From assembly GCF_001659605.2 (NCBI RefSeq), contig NC_035164.2, forward strand, positions 15,958,295 to 16,022,294: a stretch of 64,000 bases of DNA. The letters run 5' to 3'. Below the pieces are notes generated by a model. That model searched no databases. It was not told the DNA's origin and saw nothing but the letters and a program-made list of their open reading frames with translations. Each line of letters opens with the position of its first letter. The stretch's first letter is position 1. This DNA is from Manihot esculenta. Lineage: Eukaryota; Streptophyta; Magnoliopsida; Malpighiales; Euphorbiaceae. A program made the position numbers and the translations under genes. Below, piece by piece: positions 42,043 through 53,995 of the stretch.

Positions 42043-43532
42043 TGTTAGTGTATATGCCCTAGGCCATTATCTTGGACCTTTTTGTATGTCATTTTGGTTA
42101 TTAATAAAAGAGGTTTTTATCATTATTATTTGTTTGCATGTTACATAATAATGATTATCATCCCTGGTTACTTATTATTATGTTGATAATAATAAAATAT
42201 AACTAGTATGATTATTGATTGATAATCATGAGATGATTATGTATATGTTGATATAAATCAATAATCATAAATACTTGTTAGAGAACAAAGTATTGGATGG
42301 ACCCGTATTGAGATCACTACATGGGTCATTGTCATAAGTGAATCTCAAAGTAGTTATGTCTTAATCCTTTGACTTGAGATTGTCATAGTTTCCAACATAA
42401 GGACTGTTATGTTTTGACATAATCAAACGTTGTCTTTAATCGGACAATCATAAAGGTTATGATTGAGCATAATAGAAATTATGTAGAGGAAAATGAACAA
42501 TCAAGATAGGATTTGTCCCTCTCTATGAGAGAGATATCTTCTGGGCCCCTCGATAAGTGAGACTGAGAAATGCATGGCCGTGCTCAAATGAATTGATAGT
42601 GTGATCAATATCATTTGAATTTATCAGTCTACTTAGAGATCGAGAAATCATAAGTTTGAACATTATAAGTTTGACATTGACCATGACTTATGTTCAAACT
42701 AGATATCGTGAGACAAAGGGATTAATACATGTTCTATTTAATAGGCTTTATCGGACTATTGATCCTCATATTAGTTGGGTAGTCATAATGTCTTGCTAGA
42801 GGCCACTTATGACTTATAGGCCTTGTTGGACTGGGCCTATTGCCAATTAATATGAGCCTATTGGGTCACACACAAGAACGTTGTTGATGTGCTATATTAA
42901 TGGGCTAAAAGCCCATTAGTATAATTAATAATAATAAAGTGTTATTATTATTAATATTATTATTAATATTAATTATTAATATAATTAATAATAATAAGTG
43001 TTATTATTATTAATAATAATAATTTATTATTATGAGATAATAATATTTAAAAGATCTGCAGTCTATCTGTAAGTGTTACAGATAAAGGACTCTATCACAT
43101 AAAGATATTTGAGTATCTGTGAGATTGTGATAGTGGGTTCTAAGCACAACTCTTTTAGGAAAAGAGTTGTGGGAAAATAAAAAGACTGAGGCCAATAAAT
43201 ACTCCTTCTACAGATTGAGTAGGGGGTTGTTTAAAAGTTTTGAGAAAACTCAGTCTAAAAGATTGTAGAACATAGAGCACATAATCTATCCATCTTGAAA
43301 AGAGCTAGCACTCTAGAAGGATAGAAGACGTTCGTGTGGATACCATAGAGGGTGTTCGTTTGAAAAGGCAGCACCATCAGTCCGCCAGTGTATCTTCACT
43401 ACGAGATTAACAGGTTAGTCTCACATCTTTCTTTTGATTTAAACGGAGCACTCGGATTCTGGGAAAGGAAATCCAAAATTTTATTTTTCCGCTGCGCAAC
43501 TGGGTTGCAATTAATCTCGGGATTTCCCAACA
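42043..43532 (+). repeat. Copia 5' LTR
   Basis: A 1490-bp AT-rich LTR, TGTTAGTGTATATGCCC to GGATTTCCCAACA. It matches the 3' LTR almost base for base; one difference I see is TTTGATTTAAAC here against TTGGTTTAAAC there. A palindromic AT-rich stretch with ATTATT/AATAAT repeats lies at about 42895-43050. Confidence 0.95.
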
Positions 43533-43533
43533 G

Positions 43534-43545
43534 TGGTATCAGAGC
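43534..43545 (+). other. Copia primer-binding site
   Basis: TGGTATCAGAGC one base after the 5' LTR; initiator tRNA-Met complement. Confidence 0.92.
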
Positions 43546-45310
43546 CTACCTGTGCTTTTCGTTTAAATTAATTATGCCATGATTGAAATTATATATGCGA
43601 TATATATTTATTAGAATGGCATGATAATTATAGTTAAATTTATGGTTGAATGATGGGATCATTTAGATAATTTTGTTAGAAAAATTAAAATTTTTGATCT
43701 TCTTGAAATTTTACATATAGAATCAAAATTGTTGATTTGTTGTTTTAAGTTTTAATTGTTAAAATTAAAACAACAATTATTAATTAAAAAAAAAAAAGGG
43801 GGAATTTGGGATTTGGAATCTGCAACTGGATTCACTGTTCATCGTGACCCAGAAATTGTGTTCATGGTGGAACATGAATGCCCCTTATATCACCAATCGG
43901 GCTGCTCAATGGCAGCGATGTGTCGAGCAACCGTCGTGTGCCTGTCACCGGCGAAGCTCCGAATTTCGTGAGTCGGCAATTCCGAGCTTGCCTGCATCGG
44001 GCTGTAGGACACCAGCAGGCTCAAGCGTCACCGAAGGGAGCCGCGACCTCACTGCCTCGGCACCGAAGGAGGCGCAATCGTTGCGCGATCCGCTGGTTCC
44101 TGGGCTGGCAACGCCAGTGGGTCGCGCGGTGACCGGTGGAGCGCGAGCCCTATGGGTTGCGCGCCCCGGGGGTCGCACGACCGGAGGGCTGCGCGGCGCG
44201 GATGGCCGTGCGCCCAGCGAGTCGCACGCCCGTGGGTCGAGCGCCGGCTTGGCGCGCTTCGCGTGCCGGCAGGGGCAGCGACAGCGGCGGCCATGGCTTC
44301 TTCCTGATGAGGAAGAAGATGCCTATTTACAATAATGCCCCTGGAATTAAAATTTAAAATAATAATAATAATAAGAAAATAAATTTTAAAATTATTAGTC
44401 TTTAAATTAGATTTAGATGACTATATTTTAAATCATTTTCTTTTAGTCTTTAAATTAGATTTAAAAGACTATATTTTATTATTATTATTTATAGTCTTTA
44501 AATTAGATTTAAATGACTATATTTTATTATTTTCTTTTAGTCTTTAAATTAGATTTAAATGACTATATTTTGTCATATGTTAGTATGAGATACTATGCAT
44601 TATTGTCTATATATATGTATACATATAGGATGCTATAATATATATATGCAAGACAAAATAATTATAAGAAAATAGAAAATAAATTATTTTATTTTAGTCT
44701 TTAAATCAGATTTAAATGACTATGTAAAATAATTTTATTATTTTGTTATACATTAGTATGAGATACTATGCATGATGGTTTATATATGTATGCATATTGG
44801 ATGTCATAATATATACACATGCAAGACAAAATAATTAAAATTAAAATTGAACCCTCATTTCAAAATTTTAAGTTTTAATGCCACCCATATATTAAAAACC
44901 TATCAAGACTAAGATCACCAAAATGCAGGTTTTGCCAAAGCAAAGTGCATTAGGATTATCCTAGTAAGGTAGGATGAGTAATGGTTACTCATTTATTTAA
45001 TTTTGGTTGAGCTTAATTAGGCTATCAAAACGGTTTTGGGCCTAAGGCATTAGATGAGGTATAACATGCATTTGACATATGATGTCAATACCTCATAATT
45101 TAAGAGTTACATTAGATGTAATTGGTAAGGGGTTACCTACCTAAATAACTTAATTCTAAGCGTCATGCCAAAGCTGACTTAGAATTAGGTGAAATATGGA
45201 TCTTAGCCCACTAAAATATTATTATTATTTTGAGGGTTATATTTTAGTGGGAGATTATTATCACCTCAATATTAATTTGTTTATTAAATTAATTATGTTT
45301 GCATAATTTT
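43546..45310 (+). other. Copia 5' leader with GC-rich island and AT repeats
   Basis: A long untranslated leader. Positions 43890-44310 are strongly GC-rich (repeated GGTCGCACG, GCGCGCC and GGGTCG motifs) in an otherwise very AT-rich element. From 44390 to 44575 there are about four tandem copies of a unit near 58 bp (AGTCTTTAAATTAGATTTAAATGAC type), and then a duplicated block of about 180 bp with TTAGTATGAGATACTATGCAT (44580-44660 and 44755-44830). I find no convincing gene; the longest frame (43844-44335) resembles nothing I know. Confidence 0.6.
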
Positions 45311-46245
45311 GTAGATAATTATTGCTGCTAATAACAATTCCACCTTATCACTGCGATCCATCCTTGAGAAGGATAAACTGAAAGAAAAATGGGACTAATT
45401 TTGTTGATTGGTTTAGAAATTTGAGAATTGTTCTCAAGCAAGAGAAAAAGTCCTACGTGCTTGATGAAGCTATCCCTGAACCACCTCCTGCTGATGCTAC
45501 TAATGCTGTTAAGAACAAGCATAAGAAGTATATGGATGATTCTAATGACATTGGATGTCTTATGTTGGCAACTATGTGCCCAGAACTTCAGAAGGATCTG
45601 GAGCACCTTAAGGCCTATGAGATGAGTGTCCATCTCAAACAAGCTTTCCAACAACAAGTTAGGCAGGATAGGTATGAAACCACCATTGCGTTGCATGATT
45701 GCAAAATGGCTGGATGTGAATCAGTTAGTACTCATGTTTTAAAGATGAAAGGCCTACCCAAATTTTGAATGTCAATAAGGGTAAAGCCCATGAAAAATAA
45801 GGGGAAGCCCAAGTCTAAAGGTGGTAATGGGTCTAAGGGACGAGGCAAGCCTAAATGGCAATCCAAGGCAAAAGTTCCTAAGGAAATAGTTCCTAAGGAA
45901 GGAATCTGCTTCCATTGCAAGGAACCAGGGCATTGGAAGAGAAATTGCAAACTCTATTTGGATGAGTTCAAGAAGAAGAAGAGTAGTGAGACTACGGCTT
46001 CAGGTATTTATGTTATAGATATCAATTTATCTATTTCTACTTCATGGGTATTGGATACCGGATGTGGTTCTCACATTTGTACAAATGTGAAGGGTCTTAA
46101 AAGGAGTAGAAAACTGAAAAAGGGCGATGTGGACCTACGTGAAGGCAATGGAGCAAGAGTTGCTGCCATAGCTGTAGGGACTTATTTTGCCCGATGGGCT
46201 TTTGTTAGTTTTGAACAATTGCTTTTATGTTCTTACTTTGAGTAG
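45311..46245 (+). pseudogene. gag: Copia gag and protease (broken)
   Basis: The expected start codon appears lost: the frame begins ATTGCTGCTAATAAC (at 45320). A one-base insertion near 45390 shifts the frame. From 45421 it reads LRIVLKQEKKSYVLDEAIPE, the copia capsid region. Near 45750 the sequence jumps from VLKMKG to a lysine-rich tail, so a block of the capsid domain is missing, with another frameshift. The zinc knuckle CFHCKEPGHWKRNC (CX2CX4HX4C, about 45907-45948) and the protease site WVLDTGCGSHIC (Asp-Thr-Gly, about 46047-46080) follow. The frame is lost again after AVGTYF near 46185. Confidence 0.88.
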
Positions 46246-47344
46246 GAATATTATTTCAGTTTCTGTTTTGGACGATGAAGGTTTTTCATTTCTTATTAAG
46301 AATAAGAAATGCTTCATTAAATAAAGATGATTTGCTTTATTGTATTGCAAATTCATGTGATGGCCTTTATGTCCTTGATCTAGATGATTCTAGAGACAAC
46401 AATATCTATAACATAACTTCTAAGAAAACTAAGCCAAATGAGTTAAACCCAATATATTTATGGCACTATTGTCTTAGTCATATAAATGAGAATCGCATAT
46501 CTAAGCTCCATAAGGATGGTTTATTAGATTCATTTGATTTTGAATCATTTGAAAATTGTGAATCTTGTTTGCTTGGTAAGATGACAAAGGACCCTTTTAC
46601 TGGACAAGGTCAAAGGGATTCAGACTTATTGGGCTTAATACATACAGATGTATGTGACCCACTAAGCATTAGTGCTAGGGGAGGTTATCAGTACTTCATT
46701 GCATTCACTGATGATTTCAGTAGGTATGGCTATGTCTACCTAATGAAACATAAGTATGAATCTTTTGAAATGTTTAGAACTTTTCAAAATGAAGTAAAAA
46801 ATCAACTTGGTAGAACTATTAAGATGCTTCGATCTGATCGAGGTGGTGAATATTTGAGCCAAGAGTTTGACGAACATCTTAGAAACTGTGGAATTGTTTC
46901 ACAGTTAACTGCTCCAGGAACTCCACAATGGAATGGTATTTCTGAAAGGAGAATTCGAACTTTATTAGATATGGTTCGATCTATGATGAGTCAAACAGAT
47001 TTCCCTTTATAGTTTTGGGGTTACGCCTTGGAAACAGCTGTATTCATTCTGAACCGAGTACCATGAAAGCGGTTGAAAAGACACCATATGAGTTATGGAC
47101 TGGGAAAGTGCCCAGTTTGTCTTTCCTTAAGATTTGGGGTTGTGAGGCTTATGTGAAACGCCCAGTTTCAGATAAGTTAGCTTCAAAATTTATCAAGTGC
47201 AATTTTGTGGGGTATCCTAAGGAAACCAAAGGATACTACTTCTATACTCCCTCAGAGAACAAAGTGTTTGTTGCTCGAAATAGTACCTTTTTGGAAAAAG
47301 GAATTTATCTCTCAGAGATTCAGTGGGAGTACAGTGCGACTTGA
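46246..47344 (+). pseudogene. Copia integrase
   Basis: It inserts element DNA into the genome. From 46275 one frame covers the pre-integrase zinc region (LWHYCLSHINENRISKLHKDG then CESCLLGKM) and the catalytic core with Asp in HTDVCDP, Asp in RSDRGGEYL and Glu in NGISERRIRTLLD, so the DDE triad is present. A TAG at 47010-47012 and a shift follow, and the C-terminal region continues at 47015-47344 (TPYELWTGKVPSLSFLKIWG, then KLASKFIKCNFVGYP). The upstream junction with protease is frameshifted around 46190-46320. Confidence 0.88.
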
Positions 47345-48570
47345 GAAAACTCAAGCACCACAAGAGAGCATTGAACCGCCAGTAGAACCACTTCCAGTAC
47401 CACAAACAGTTGTGGAGACTGAAAGGGTGACACAAGTCCCATGCAGATCTGATAAGACACGTCATCAGCCTGAGAGATATGGATTTCTCATGACTGATAA
47501 TCGTGAACTTTTACTCAAAAATGAAGATGAACCTTGTGTTTACAAGATGGTTAGTGGGAGTGCAGTTGTGTTACTAGTTCTATATGTGGATGACATATTA
47601 CTCATTGGAAATGATATCCCTACCTTGCAAAAGGTTGAGACTTGGTTAGGGAATTCTTTTCCAATGAAGGACTTAGGTGAGACTGCATATATCCTTGGTA
47701 TTAAGATCTATAGGGATAGATCCAAGAGGATAATCGGTCTGAGTCAAAGTACTTATATTGACAAGGTGCTGAAAAGGTTCAGCATGCAAGATTCCAAAAG
47801 AGGATTCTTGCCTATGTCTCATGGTATTCATCTCAGCAAGAATCAATGTCCTATGACTTCTGATGAGCGAGAACGGATGAATAAGATCCCTTATGCTTCC
47901 GCTATTGGATCTATCTTGTATGCCATGTTATGTACTAGACCAGACGTCTCATATGTCTTGAGCACAACAAACAGATATCAGTCAGATCCCGGTGAGAGTC
48001 ACTGGATAGCTGTTAAGAATATCCTAAAGTACCTTAGAAGGACTAAGGATGCATTCCTAGTTTATGGAGGATTGGAAGACGAGCTAGTTGTAAGTGGTTA
48101 CACAGATGCTAGTTTCCAAACCGACATAGATGACTTCAGATCGCAGTCAGGATTCGTATTCATATTAAATGGTGGAGCTGTTAGTTGGAAAAGTTCCAAG
48201 CATAGCACTATAGCAGATTCTACAATAGAAGCTGAGTATATAGCAGCATCAGATGCAGCTAAAAAGGGCAGTCTGGTTGAAGGAATTCATCTCAGAGTTG
48301 GGAATGGTTTCCAGCATTGCAAAACCTATGGACCTTTATTGTGATAATAACGGTGCCATAGCACAGGCAAAGGAGCCCAGATCTCACCAGAGATCTAAAC
48401 ACATACTCAGACGATATCACCTTATTCGAGAGATCATTGATAGAGGAGATATCAAAATATGCAAAGTAGACACAAATGACAACATTGCAAATCCACTGAC
48501 CAAGCCTCTTTCACAGATCAAGCATGATCAGCACGCTAGGTCTATGGGTATTAGATACTTATATGATTAG
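47345..48570 (+). pseudogene. Copia RT (N-terminal part deleted) and RNase H
   Basis: The frame passes a proline-rich linker and RYGFLMTDNRELLLK, and then jumps to NEDEPCVYKMVSGSAVVLL and LYVDDILLIGND. Copia RTs normally have most of the RT fingers and palm between these points, so a large in-frame deletion has removed the N-terminal RT while leaving the YVDD motif. The connection (GLSQSTYIDKVLKRF, CTRPDVSYVLSTTNRYQSDP) and RNase H (SGYTDASFQTDIDD, STIADSTIEAEYIAAS) follow, with a frame change at about 48280-48300, then DNNGAIAQAKEP and the C-terminus at 48570. Confidence 0.9.
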
Positions 48571-48590
48571 GCCTAGTGCAAGTGGGAGAT
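48571..48590 (+). other. Copia polypurine tract region
   Basis: GCAAGTGGGAGAT directly before the 3' LTR; the plus-strand primer site. Confidence 0.75.
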
Positions 48591-50079
48591 TGTTAGTGTA
48601 TATGCCCTAGGCCATTATCTTGGACCTTTTTGTATGTCATTTTGGTTATTAATAAAAGAGGTTTTTATCATTATTATTTGTTTGCATGTTACATAATAAT
48701 GATTATCATCCCTGGTTACTTATTATTATGTTGATAATAATAAAATATAACTAGTATGATTATTGATTGATAATCATGAGATGATTATGTATATGTTGAT
48801 ATAAATCAATAATCATAAATACTTGTTAGAGAACAAAGTATTGGATGGACCCGTATTGAGATCACTACATGGGTCATTGTCATAAGTGAATCTCAAAGTA
48901 GTTATGTCTTAATCCTTTGACTTGAGATTGTCATAGTTTCCAACATAAGGACTGTTATGTTTTGACATAATCAAACGTTGTCTTTAATCGGACAATCATA
49001 AAGGTTATGATTGAGCATAATAGAAATTATGTAGAGGAAAATGAACAATCAAGATAGGATTTGTCCCTCTCTATGAGAGAGATATCTTCTGGGCCCCTCG
49101 ATAAGTGAGACTGAGAAATGCATGGCCGTGCTCAAATGAATTGATAGTGTGATCAATATCATTTGAATTTATCAGTCTACTTAGAGATCGAGAAATCATA
49201 AGTTTGAACATTATAAGTTTGACATTGACCATGACTTATGTTCAAACTAGATATCGTGAGACAAAGGGATTAATACATGTTCTATTTAATAGGCTTTATC
49301 GGACTATTGATCCTCATATTAGTTGGGTAGTCATAATGTCTTGCTAGAGGCCACTTATGACTTATAGGCCTTGTTGGACTGGGCCTATTGCCAATTAATA
49401 TGAGCCTATTGGGTCACACACAAGAACGTTGTTGATGTGCTATATTAATGGGCTAAAAGCCCATTAGTATAATTAATAATAATAAAGTGTTATTATTATT
49501 AATATTATTATTAATATTAATTATTAATATAATTAATAATAATAAGTGTTATTATTATTAATAATAATAATTTATTATTATGAGATAATAATATTTAAAA
49601 GATCTGCAGTCTATCTGTAAGTGTTACAGATAAAGGACTCTATCACATAAAGATATTTGAGTATCTGTGAGATTGTGATAGTGGGTTCTAAGCACAACTC
49701 TTTTAGGAAAAGAGTTGTGGGAAAATAAAAAGACTGAGGCCAATAAATACTCCTTCTACAGATTGAGTAGGGGGTTGTTTAAAAGTTTTGAGAAAACTCA
49801 GTCTAAAAGATTGTAGAACATAGAGCACATAATCTATCCATCTTGAAAAGAGCTAGCACTCTAGAAGGATAGAAGACGTTCGTGTGGATACCATAGAGGG
49901 TGTTCGTTTGAAAAGGCAGCACCATCAGTCCGCCAGTGTATCTTCACTACGAGATTAACAGGTTAGTCTCACATCTTTCTTTGGTTTAAACGGAGCACTC
50001 GGATTCTGGGAAAGGAAATCCAAAATTTTATTTTTCCGCTGCGCAACTGGGTTGCAATTAATCTCGGGATTTCCCAACA
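48591..50079 (+). repeat. Copia 3' LTR
   Basis: A 1489-bp partner of 42043-43532, followed by GAAAG and the remainder of LTR B. Confidence 0.95.
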
Positions 50080-50084
50080 GAAAG

Positions 50085-50983
50085 TGCCTTCGGCTGCCGA
50101 ACCTGGTTTCTGCCAAAGGGCAGAAACTTGGCTCCTTTGTGCATTTTCGCCTCCAAACTCACCAATCATGCATATACCTCAACCAAATCATGCATACAAG
50201 TTCCTAGGGGCCTCAAAACATCAAATACCCCAACTACAACACTTCAAACACCCACAATCAACACACATTGACCAAAACATCAATATTTACCCATAACTCA
50301 ACATATAACCTAACATGCATTTCTACTCATAGATCTAGCATAAAACTTACTTAAAACATATAAGGAGCTTAAGATCGGCCCTTACCTCTTGAAGATCGAG
50401 AGGGAGACGACCTAAACTTGGAGATTCACGAAAATGAGCTCCTGAGTTCCCAAAGCTCCAAAACTTGGTTTAAATGCTCAAAACTTGCAAATGTGAGTTT
50501 AAAACTCAAGAAAAATGGAAGAGATTTGGAGGAAGAACACTAGATTTGCAAAAGGAAGGTCGGAAGCTCGCTGTGGCCGAAAATGGGAGAAAGCTCGCCC
50601 ATTTCGGCTAAGTGCCCCATTTATAGGTGGCTGGCCAGGCCACGTTCGGGGGCCGAATGTGCCTCCGCATCCATGCAATGTTCGGCGGCCGAACTTGACT
50701 TTCGGCGGCCGAACCTGAACTTCCCTAACTCATGCTTTCGGGGGCCTAACGTGCCTCCAAAACGCATGCATGTTCGGCGGCCGAACTTGACTTTCGGCGG
50801 CCGAACCTGGGTTTTCCTCCAATGCTATTTTCATGCAAAAACTCATTTAATTTCATACTTAAAACCATTAAAAACATGAAAACGTTTTACAAAAACATGA
50901 TTTTACCCTTCTAGAGGTCTCCGACATCCGGGATCCCACCGGACGGTAGGAATTCCGATACCGGAGTCTAGCCGGGTATTACA
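50085..50983 (-). repeat. Element B 5' LTR, upstream part
   Basis: The U3-side 899 bp of the 5' LTR, ending (minus-strand start) with TGTAATACCCGGCTAG at 50983. It has a TATA box at 50619-50625, a splice donor at 50395 and GCC-palindrome clusters at 50085-50105 and 50640-50810. Confidence 0.95.
50619..50625 (-). promoter_or_regulatory. TATA box of element B 5' LTR
   Basis: The minus strand reads TATAAAT between the GCC-palindrome cluster and the leader. Confidence 0.6.
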
Positions 50984-50988
50984 CTATA

Positions 50989-51102
50989 TTTGCCTTTGGA
51001 TTTTTTGACTAATACAGGATTTGCTAACCATTGAGGGTACATCACTTCCCTGATAAACCCTGCCTCCTCCAACTTTTGCACCTCCTCCCTAGTGGCCTAT
51101 TG
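50989..51102 (-). pseudogene. pol: Tat pol fragment: RT N-terminus
   Basis: On the minus strand: ATREEVQKLEEAGFIREV, then MYPQWLANPVLVKKSKGKYS, the RT start that joins MCIDFTDLNQ at 33060 once element B and one TSD are removed. The next upstream codon is TAG in the restored order, another sign of decay. Confidence 0.9.
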
Positions 51103-53391
51103 TGTAACGACCCGAAAATCGGACCGCTACCGGCGCTAGGATCCAGATGGGCTTAAGGCCGCCGGGACCCGTAGCAAGCCAAACATTCATCCTGTAAACC
51201 TGTTTAATCCCATACATGATCAACAACATACATAAAAATTTTGAACTTTTCTTTCCATTCAATTATCAAACTCAACCTGTGCATGCACTATTCATAAACA
51301 TAAACATTAACCCCACCTTGGAGTCCTCATCAATGCTCCAATGGGGTGACATAACATAAATTAAGTTTGGTTTACAATAATCATCATTAAACATTAAGAT
51401 CATGCACTAAAAAGGGATTAACATAATACTATGGTCAAGCACAACTCTAAACTTTCATAAGCATCATTACATAACACTTTTATATCATACTTTTACATTA
51501 CATCATATCCATGTCCACATCTAGCTATTACATAACACATGACTCTACTCCTGCTGACCTCCTGGTCTACCCTGTACCTGCAAACCTGGGGGTTAAGGGA
51601 GAGGGGTGAGCTATAAAGCCTAGTGAGCAGAATAATTAAACATTCAATTTAAATTTCATGCTTTCATGAAATGCAACATATCACAAACAATCCACATCAA
51701 GGATGAACTTGTCACCAATAGCCCACTACTCATTCCAATAGTGCCAGGGGCGTAGACTGGGCCTCACTGGTCTTTCTCTTACATTACATTCATAACATAA
51801 CATTCCAATATGCCAGGGGCGTAGAATGGGCCTCACTGGTCTTTCTCTTACATAGTGCCAGGGGCGTAGAATGGGCCTCACTGGTCTTCCATACCGTATC
51901 ATATCATATCATAACGTAGTGCGGCTAAAGGATCATCCAACATTCACCCACATCAACAACATATTATGCAATGCAACATATTCGTGAATTCTAATGCAAG
52001 CACCCTAGTATATCTCATGGCATTCATGATGCGTGTATCATGCTCAGAATTTATTTATTTACTTTGAAATGAAATAAGATATTCCACTCACCTCTGGCTG
52101 AAGCTCTAACAGACTCAGAAGCAGCTGAACTCACTGCTGGGGTCCTCGGTTCCTCGGGTCCGAACCTACACAGGTGGACTCAAATGAGGGACCAAACATC
52201 CATGAACATGACTCTAAAATACTCCCCAAAAACCCCCTAAAACACCTTAAAACAATCATAGAAATCATGCAAAGGAGGGCTGAATAGGGCACTTTCGGCG
52301 GCAGGTTTGGCGGCCGAAAGGCCCTCCAGAGCCGAAAGTCATGCACCTTCGGCGGCACTTTCAGCGGCCGAAGGTTCCCTCCAGAGACGAAACTCATGCA
52401 TGTTCGGCGGCACCTTCGGTGGCCAAAACTCCCTTCCAGAGCAGAAAGTCCACTTTTAGGGGCAAGGTTCGGCAGCCGATACATGCTACCACAGGTAGGT
52501 TCGGCGGCCGAAAGAACCTTCGGCTGCCGAACCTGAGTTCTTCCCAAAGGGCAGAAACTCAGCCTCTCCATGCATAAACGCCTCCCAACTCATTCAATCA
52601 TGCATTTTCCTATTCTACAACATGCATACTCAAGCATACAAGCTCTTAGGGGCTCCAAACTATCCTAAACCCCATCTACAACACATCAAACATGCATATC
52701 CAACATACATTGTTCATAAATGCACAATAAACCCATAAACTCCACATAAACCTACACAAGCATTTCTACCCCAAGAAACTTCATAAAACTTACTTAAAAC
52801 ATTAAAGGAACTATGGATCTACTCTTACCTCTTGAAGAACGAGAGGAGAGACGATCCAACTTGGAGATGGAAGAGATCTCAACTCTTTGGTCTCCAAGCT
52901 TCCAAAACTCGCTCTTTTGTTCAAAGATCTTCAAATCAACATAAAGCTTGTTAAAACATAAAAGATCGAAGGAAAAACATCTAAAATGAACCATGGGAGA
53001 GCAAGAACTCACCGTGGCCGAAAATGGGGAGAAAACTCGCCCGTTTCAGCCATGGAGCTCTTATATAGGGGCTGGCAGACCACCTTTCGGCAGCCTAAAG
53101 TGCCTCCAAAACTCATGCAAGTTTGGCGGCCGAACATGAGGTTCGGCGGCCGAACCTTTGAAACTTTCGGAAGCCTAACTTGCCCCCCTAAACCATCCCA
53201 CGTTCGGCGGCCGAACCAGGAAATGTCTCCTTGGTCTTTTTCATTTAAAACTCAATTTCCTTATTGCTTAAAACCATAAGATACATTAAAACACTTATAA
53301 AAACATGATTTTACGCTTCTAGAGGTTTCCGACATCCGAGATTCCACCGGACGGTAGGAATTCCGATACCGGAGTCTAGCCGGGTATTACA
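51103..53391 (-). mobile_element. Solo LTR D of the Tekay family
   Basis: A 2289-bp LTR with no interior: the minus strand runs TGTAATACCCGGCTAG to GGTCGTTACA. The flanks TATTG (51098-51102) and TGTTG (53392-53396) are a TSD with one mismatch, and the Tat frame continues on both sides. It therefore formed by recombination between the two LTRs of one inserted element. It has a TATATAA box at about 53061-53067, palindrome clusters at 52290-52545 and 53085-53215, and a three-copy repeat near 51740-51895. Confidence 0.92.
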
Positions 53392-53995
53392 TGTTGCTTC
53401 TCCCTTCCTACCACCCTCTTCTTCTGCTTCACCGGCCTAGCCTCTGGGAGGACATTCAGCTTGTGGGTCATCACTTTAGGGTCGATCCCGGGCATGTCAG
53501 AAGGCTTCCAGGCAAAGCTTGACGCGTGACCTCGGATTAGGGCCATAACTTCTGTTTTCTGCTCTTTAGTGAGGCCAGCGTTAAGATTGAAGACTTTATC
53601 TGTCTCTGCTTTGGATAAGGGAAAGGTCTCCAGCTCTCCAACCGGCTCTGTTCTGGCCTCTTTTTTCTCATCTCGGACATCCAGAACTTTCGAGTTAAGC
53701 TCCTCCCCCACCGAGCTCGGCTCTGATACCGTAGCCAGGTACACTGCCCTTGCCTCTTCTTGGCTTCCTCTGACTACTCCCACTCCTGCCTCTGTTGGGA
53801 ACTTCATAGCCAGATATCTGATGCTGGTTACGGCCTCAAAGTCAAATAGCGCAGGTCTTCCTAATATCGCGTTGTAGCTCAGGGGGAGTTTGGCTACTAA
53901 GAACACCGCATAATGAGTGTGGGTCCTTGGCGCTTCTCCCAGAGTGAGAGCCAGCTTTACTTTTCCCTCCATAGGCACTGGGACTCCTCCGATCC
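53392..53995 (-). pseudogene. Tat protease-RT linker region
   Basis: The minus frame from 53978 reads GKVKLALTLGEAPRTHTHYAVFLVAK, LPLSYNAILGRPALFDFEAV and FAWKPSDMPGIDPKVMTHKLNV, then PVKQKKRVVGREKQ, the run-up to RT in Tat elements. It is joined to the gag-protease part by a frameshift near 54000. LTR D ends it. Confidence 0.88.

Larger units (their letters stand above)
42043..50079 (+). mobile_element. Ty1/copia element with near-identical LTRs but deleted RT
   Basis: An 8.0-kb copia element in the 5' LTR of B, with TSD GAAAG (42038-42042 and 50080-50084). The LTRs are 42043-43532 and 48591-50079. It has a primer site, a long leader with a GC-rich island, broken gag, protease, integrase, a truncated RT and RNase H, in the Ty1/copia order (integrase before RT). 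It is the youngest large insertion by nesting. Its lineage within copia is not clear to me. Confidence 0.95.
40391..50395 (-). other. Predicted leader intron of element B
   Basis: On the minus strand the donor AAGAG/GTAAGG is at 50395 and the acceptor GCTGTTTTTCAG ends at 40391, nine bases before the gag ATG. Without the copia insertion it is about 2.0 kb. It matches the site pairs in A, C and E. Confidence 0.5.
33066..50983 (-). mobile_element. Tekay/Del chromovirus element B, near-intact Gag-Pol
   Basis: Inserted in Tat RT with TSD CTATA (33061-33065 and 50984-50988). The 3' LTR is 33066-35293. The interior is 35294-40653. The 5' LTR is 40654-42042 plus 50085-50983, split by a copia element. 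The LTRs are nearly identical, so insertion was recent. The polyprotein is complete apart from one stop codon. It is the best candidate in the window for the autonomous type that mobilised its relatives. Confidence 0.95.

Noticed and set aside
43844..44335. 163-codon frame in the GC-rich copia leader as a captured gene
   Set aside because: High GC removes stop codons in several frames on both strands, and the peptide is low-complexity with no recognisable domain.
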